A stretch of 10,446 bases of DNA from an uncultured Clostridium sp. (lineage in GTDB: Bacteria > Bacillota > Clostridia > Lachnospirales > Lachnospiraceae), in assembly GCA_937902905.1 (NCBI GenBank), contig CALELW010000122.1:1-10446 (forward strand), given 5' to 3'. A program made the translations under genes and the position numbers. Below, piece by piece: positions 8,086 to 10,446 of the stretch. Position 1 is the first letter of the stretch, and the number at the start of each line of letters is the position of its first letter. Under the pieces are notes generated by a model. It ran no database searches. It worked only from the letters and a program-made list of their open reading frames with translations, and had not been told where the DNA came from.

Positions 8086-8115
8086 TATCATGAACAGATG
8101 AAACACAAATTATGC
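8086..8115 (-). promoter_or_regulatory. Forespore (sigma-G/sigma-F type) promoter of sigG
   Basis: Reading on the minus strand, GCATA (8115-8111) is followed by exactly 18 nt and then CATGATA (8092-8086). The sigma-G consensus as I recall it is GHATR, 17-18 nt, CATNHTA, so both boxes and the spacing fit. Sigma-F promoters share the -35 box, and sigG is classically first transcribed by sigma-F and then by itself. Transcription would start near 8080 and give a leader of about 30 nt carrying the GGAGGA site. Confidence 0.75.
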
Positions 8116-8125
8116 GCTTATCACA

Positions 8126-8131
8126 TATAAT
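8126..8131 (+). promoter_or_regulatory. Possible -10 element of the ylmC gene
   Basis: A perfect TATAAT lies 26 nt before the ylmC start. The best -35 at 18 nt upstream is only AACACA (8102-8107), which matches the last three consensus bases. It lies back to back with the sigG promoter, so the two divergent promoters overlap. AT-rich sequence makes a chance TATAAT possible. Confidence 0.4.
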
Positions 8132-8157
8132 ATTTTAGAAAAAGAAGGAGAATTTTT

Positions 8158-8418
8158 ATGCGGATTTGTGATTTGAGAGAGAAGGAAGTCATTAATATTT
8201 GCGATGGCGAGAGACTTGGTTTTGTAGAGGATGTCGAGTTTGATTTGTGCACCGGAAAAATTACGCATATTATTATTCCGGGTCCCTGCAAATTTTTTGG
8301 TGTGCTGGGCAGAGAAGAAGAGTACGTCATTGAAATATGTCATATCTGCAAAATCGGAACGGATTTGATTCTTGTGGAGGTAAATAAAGAACGAGTCACA
8401 AAAAAATGTGGAAGCTAG
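8158..8418 (+). CDS. YlmC/YmxH-family PRC-barrel protein
   Basis: This is a small 86-residue protein with the one-domain PRC-barrel fold. MRICDLREKEVINICDGERLGFVEDVEFD is the typical start of the family, followed by beta-strand-rich segments (KITHIIIPGP, EEYVIEICHICKIGTDLILVEV). Family members are annotated as YlmC/YmxH sporulation proteins in Bacilli and Clostridia and often lie by sigG; the molecular role is not established. The count of four Cys in the body is high for its size (C15, C31, C41, C61), plus C64 and C84, but no clear metal site is evident. AGAAGGAG (8143-8150) is 7 nt before the ATG. It is divergent from sigG and 60 nt before nrdR. Confidence 0.9.
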   Translation: MRICDLREKEVINICDGERLGFVEDVEFDLCTGKITHIIIPGPCKFFGVLGREEEYVIEICHICKIGTDLILVEVNKERVTKKCGS

Positions 8419-8420
8419 TC

Positions 8421-8449
8421 TTTACTTCATGCGAAAAATTCGATATACT
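8421..8449 (+). promoter_or_regulatory. Sigma-A type promoter of nrdR
   Basis: TTTACT (8421-8426), a 17-nt spacer and TATACT (8444-8449) form a good housekeeping promoter. It starts 2 nt after the ylmC stop codon, so nrdR can be expressed independently of ylmC. The transcript would begin near 8456, just before the AAGGAGAG ribosome binding site. Confidence 0.65.
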
Positions 8450-8478
8450 TACAGTAGTGAAAAGAAGGAGAGAAGACT

Positions 8479-8943
8479 ATGAAATGTCCATTTTGTGCAG
8501 AAGAAAATACGAAAGTAATTGATTCGAGACCGGCCGATGACAATAATTCGATTCGACGCCGTCGTCAGTGTGAAAAATGTGGAAAGCGTTTTACAACTTA
8601 TGAGAAGTTAGAGACGATTCCTCTTGTTGTCATAAAGAAAGACCAGATGAGAGAGCCGTATGACCGCTCGAAAATTGAGCGTGGCGTATTCCGCTCATGT
8701 ATTAAGCGTCCGATTTCAGTTGACCAGATTAATGAACTGGTAGATTCCGTGGAAAGTGCGGTATTTAATCTCGGGGAAAAGGAAGTTGAGAGCAAAAAAA
8801 TCGGAGAAATTCTGATGGACAAGCTTCAGCAGTTAGATCCGGTTGCCTATGTTCGGTTTGCTTCGGTATACCGTGAGTTTAAAGATGTAAATACGTTTAT
8901 GGATGAAATCAAAAAATTGTTGGAAAAGCAGCAAAAGAACTAA
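8479..8943 (+). CDS. nrdR: Transcriptional repressor NrdR
   Basis: NrdR represses ribonucleotide reductase genes when (d)ATP is bound. It has 154 residues, the family's usual length. The N-terminal zinc ribbon is C3-x2-C6 and C31-x2-C34, with the characteristic RRRRQCEKCGKRFTTYE. The ATP-cone domain spans about 49-139: VVIKKDQMREPYDRSKIERGVFRSCIKRPIS, then LDPVAYVRFASVYREFKD. AAGGAGAG at about 8465-8472 precedes the ATG. It has its own promoter after ylmC. No nrd reductase genes are in the window, so its targets are elsewhere. Confidence 0.98.
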   Translation: MKCPFCAEENTKVIDSRPADDNNSIRRRRQCEKCGKRFTTYEKLETIPLVVIKKDQMREPYDRSKIERGVFRSCIKRPISVDQINELVDSVESAVFNLGEKEVESKKIGEILMDKLQQLDPVAYVRFASVYREFKDVNTFMDEIKKLLEKQQKN

Positions 8944-8956
8944 AAAAAGACTTGCG

Positions 8957-9010
8957 TCCTCCTAACCTGTGTGTTACGATATACTTGGTTCATTCCTCAG
9001 GTTAGGAGGA
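8957..9010 (+). promoter_or_regulatory. 13-bp inverted repeat that sequesters the comM ribosome binding site
   Basis: TCCTCCTAACCTG (8957-8969) is a perfect reverse complement of CAGGTTAGGAGGA (8998-9010), with a 28-nt loop. The right arm contains AGGAGGA, the only Shine-Dalgarno for the ATG at 9015. In a transcript carrying both arms the ribosome site would be fully base paired. No T-run follows on the plus strand, so this is a translation-control structure rather than a terminator. Confidence 0.7.
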
Positions 9011-9014
9011 ATTT

Positions 9015-10061
9015 ATGTTTAGTCAATCGTTTGGCGCGGATGTCTATGGTACAAAAGCCAGAGTAATCCGCATTGAGGCAGATGTCAGTGATGGTCTGCC
9101 CGTTTTTGATATGGTGGGTTTTTTAGCCTCTGCCGTGAAGGAGGCGAGAGAGCGCGTGCGGATTGCCGTGCGCCAGATGGGGATTCGGTTTCCCGCAAAA
9201 CGCATTACGGTGAATCTATCGCCTGCGAATGTAAGAAAGGAAGGCACAACGTTTGACCTTCCAATCGCTATTTGTCTGTTGACCGCATTCGGTCATTTAT
9301 CCAAAGAATGTATCAAAGATACGATGTTTATCGGGGAACTTGGTTTAGATGGTTCCGTACAGAGTGTAAATGGTGTATTAGCCATGGTTTTAGAAGGAAA
9401 GAAGCAGGGACTTCGTCAGTTTCTTGTGCCAAAAGGAAATGTAAAAGAAGCTGCCGTATTAGAGGGAATTTCTCTTTATGGGGTGGAAAGCCTTTCGGAA
9501 GCACTGCGTTTTCTGCGGGGAGAAATTGTTTTAAAGAAAGTGTATATTCCTTTTGAAAAGTGGGATGAGTCACAGGAAGAAGGACTTGACTTTTCGGATA
9601 TCAAAGGACAGGAAATGATGAAGCATGCGGCGGAAGTTGCGGTGAGCGGAAGGCATAATCTTTTGATGATTGGACCACCGGGAAGCGGGAAGACGATGCT
9701 TGCGAAAAGGCTTCCGACCATTCTGCCGCCGATGACGTTAGAAGAAAGTGTGGAAGTGACGAGATTATACAGTGTGTGTGGACTTTTAGGGGAACATGCG
9801 TCTGTGATAAAAAAACGACCGTTTCGTGCGCCACATCACACAACGACGGCAACAGCTCTTACCGGAGGCGGCAGGATTCCGATGCCGGGGGAGATTACAT
9901 TGGCATCAAAAGGAATTTTGTTTTTGGATGAACTTCCGGAATTTTCAAGGAGTGCCCTAGAGGTGCTCAGACAGCCGTTAGAGGAACAGAAAGTGACGAT
10001 TGCACGTGTTGGGAGTAGTTATGAGTATCCATCGGACTGCTCGTTTGTGGCGGCGATGAAC
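9015..10061 (+). pseudogene. comM: ComM/YifB-type Mg-chelatase-like AAA+ ATPase, interrupted by a mobile element
   Basis: Intact members have about 500-515 residues; in Proteobacteria ComM is a hexameric helicase aiding branch migration during natural transformation. Here only 349 native residues remain. The N-terminal ChlI-like domain is present (VGFLASAVKEARERVR, then SPANVRKEGTTFDLPIA at 69-85). So is the AAA+ core: Walker A GPPGSGKT at 220-227, PFRAPHHTTTATALTGGG, and Walker B ILFLDE with D305/E306. The frame follows the family as far as FVAAMN (N349), where a CPCG-type motif is expected. Instead it reads 11 foreign residues (KHTPVRIHMFD) to a TAG at 10095-10097. Sensor and C-terminal helical domains are missing, so activity is doubtful. 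The strong SD is GGAGGA at 9005-9010, inside the leader hairpin. The 3' part probably lies beyond the element. The annotated end is the inferred junction; the chimeric reading frame closes at 10097. Confidence 0.88.
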
Positions 10062-10075
10062 AAGCATACTCCAGT
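10050..10075 (+). other. Probable attachment-site junction (attL-like) in comM
   Basis: Chromosomal sequence GCGGCGATGAAC ends at about 10061 and element sequence AAGCATACTCC begins. The cut falls at a codon pair strongly conserved in the family (Met-Asn before Pro-Cys-Pro-Cys-Gly), the sort of conserved coding target that site-specific integrases favour. The exact crossover cannot be placed without the other end. Confidence 0.5.
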
Positions 10076-10238
10076 AAGAATACATATGTTCGATTAGGGG
10101 TTTATCGTTATAATTTTTGAAGTGGCTTGATTACTGGGAACCTTGGTATTTTTACTTTGGATTCAAAATTTATGTGACATGAAATATTTCAGATATAATC
10201 TTTCAAACGAAACAATGGGGCATGGTATTTGAAACCCC

Positions 10239-10294
10239 TTTAACGGTAGTTTTATGTAGTCGTTAAATTGTTTTGTTGCGTTAAATCATATAAT
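10239..10294 (+). promoter_or_regulatory. Possible promoter/operator with CGTTAAA repeats at the element end
   Basis: TTTAACG (10239-10245) is inverted relative to two direct copies of CGTTAAAT (10261-10268 and 10279-10286). A perfect TATAAT (10289-10294) lies just after the last copy, with TTGTTT (10268-10273) as a poor -35 at 15 nt. Repeats around a promoter suggest an operator or a recombinase binding site. An alternative TTGACT (10297-10302) lacks a good -10. Confidence 0.35.
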
Positions 10295-10359
10295 GCTTGA
10301 CTTTTTTGGATTTATGATACTTACTTGTAGTACATCAAATTTCAGAAAGGATGATAGCA

Positions 10360-10446
10360 GTGGAGCGTTTGGACGCAGAGGTGCAGTATCGTACTGCAAA
10401 ATGGATTTTTACAAACATGATGTTTGCCGGGAAACTAACCTTGGAA
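10360..10446 (+). CDS. Start of a small SHOCT-type protein gene of the mobile element, 3' end outside the window
   Basis: Twenty-nine codons are visible from a GTG at 10360: VERLDAEVQYRTAKWIFTNM, then MFAGKLTLE. AAAGGA (10346-10351) lies 8 nt before the GTG. The in-frame ATG at 10351 overlaps that site and is less likely. The pattern (E/V)ERLD-x-E-x-QYR, an amphipathic helix, then a Gly-x-(L/I)-T turn matches the small SHOCT-domain proteins I recall next to serine recombinase genes in Clostridia elements. The SHOCT helix would continue beyond the edge with an EEE-type stretch. The function of these proteins is unknown. The call rests on recall of a short stretch. Confidence 0.6.
   Translation, partial: MERLDAEVQYRTAKWIFTNMMFAGKLTLE

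Larger units (their letters stand above)
10062..10446 (+). mobile_element. End of an integrated mobile element (likely serine-recombinase type), continuing past the window
   Basis: Similarity to comM stops abruptly after the Met-Asn codons ending at 10061. The following sequence has no comM character and is more AT-rich. About 260 nt without a gene (10098-10359) hold a TATAAT, three copies of CGTTAAA in both orientations and an 8-bp inverted pair AGGGGTTT/AAACCCCT (10096-10103/10232-10239). A small gene of a type I associate with serine-recombinase cassettes then begins. A group II intron is less likely, as no GTGYG start is seen at the junction. A simple insertion sequence is also less likely, because no transposase or clear terminal repeat starts here. 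The recombinase itself is not visible. Confidence 0.65.

Noticed and set aside
8975..8983. TTACGATATA as a competence sigma-X (cin-box, TACGAATA) site
   Set aside because: It needs an inserted base to match, and this box is known from streptococci rather than Clostridia.
8957..9010. The comM leader repeat as a terminator of nrdR
   Set aside because: No T-run follows on the plus strand, and the right arm is a functional-looking ribosome site.
10062..10200. Group II intron inserted in comM
   Set aside because: The junction does not begin with a GTGYG-type 5' end, and the downstream small gene fits a recombinase element better.
10096..10239. AGGGGTTT ... AAACCCCT as terminal inverted repeats of an insertion sequence
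   Set aside because: Only 8 bp, and both copies lie on the same side of the element, so they cannot be its two ends.
1..10446. CRISPR array, tRNA or rRNA genes
   Set aside because: No regularly spaced repeats, and no cloverleaf or rRNA-like sequence was recognised by eye on either strand.

Overview
The window looks like a piece of a spore-forming, AT-rich Clostridia chromosome, most likely from a Lachnospiraceae gut bacterium that ferments plant fibre. Evidence for this is the clear sporulation sigma factor SigG, the YlmC/YmxH-type protein beside NrdR, strong AGGAGG-type ribosome binding sites, and a sugar-acid catabolic cluster of the kind these bacteria use on hemicellulose. The genus is inference; no rRNA or other marker gene is present.

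Region 1 (1-7264, + strand) is a glucuronoxylan / hexuronate utilisation cluster. In order it holds the 3' part of a MalG/YtcP-type ABC sugar permease, a lipoprotein solute-binding protein, a cytoplasmic GH67 alpha-glucuronidase, mannonate dehydratase (uxuA) and a long-chain fructuronate reductase (uxuB). The likely logic is that aldouronic acids (xylo-oligosaccharides carrying methylglucuronate) are captured and imported, GH67 removes the glucuronic acid in the cytoplasm, and UxuB then UxuA carry fructuronate to 2-keto-3-deoxygluconate. Glucuronate isomerase (uxaC), KDG kinase and KDPG aldolase are not in the window. RNA hairpins flank the binding-protein gene, and a long nested hairpin closes the cluster.

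Region 2 (7195-9014) is core chromosome. sigG lies on the minus strand, convergent with uxuB and divergent from ylmC-nrdR. It has a good forespore-type promoter, GCATA-18-CATGATA. nrdR has its own sigma-A type promoter right after the ylmC stop codon.

Region 3 (8944-10446) holds a comM/yifB-type Mg-chelatase-like AAA+ ATPase gene. A 13-bp perfect inverted repeat in its leader hides its ribosome binding site. The gene is cut at the conserved Met-Asn that normally precedes a CPCG motif. Beyond that point comes unrelated sequence: an end of an integrated mobile element, with about 260 nt of non-coding DNA containing repeats, then the start of a small gene resembling the SHOCT-type proteins that accompany serine recombinases in Clostridia elements. 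The rest of the element and the 3' part of comM lie outside the window.

I see no wholly unknown system here. The best leads are the comM interruption with its element end, and the comM leader hairpin.
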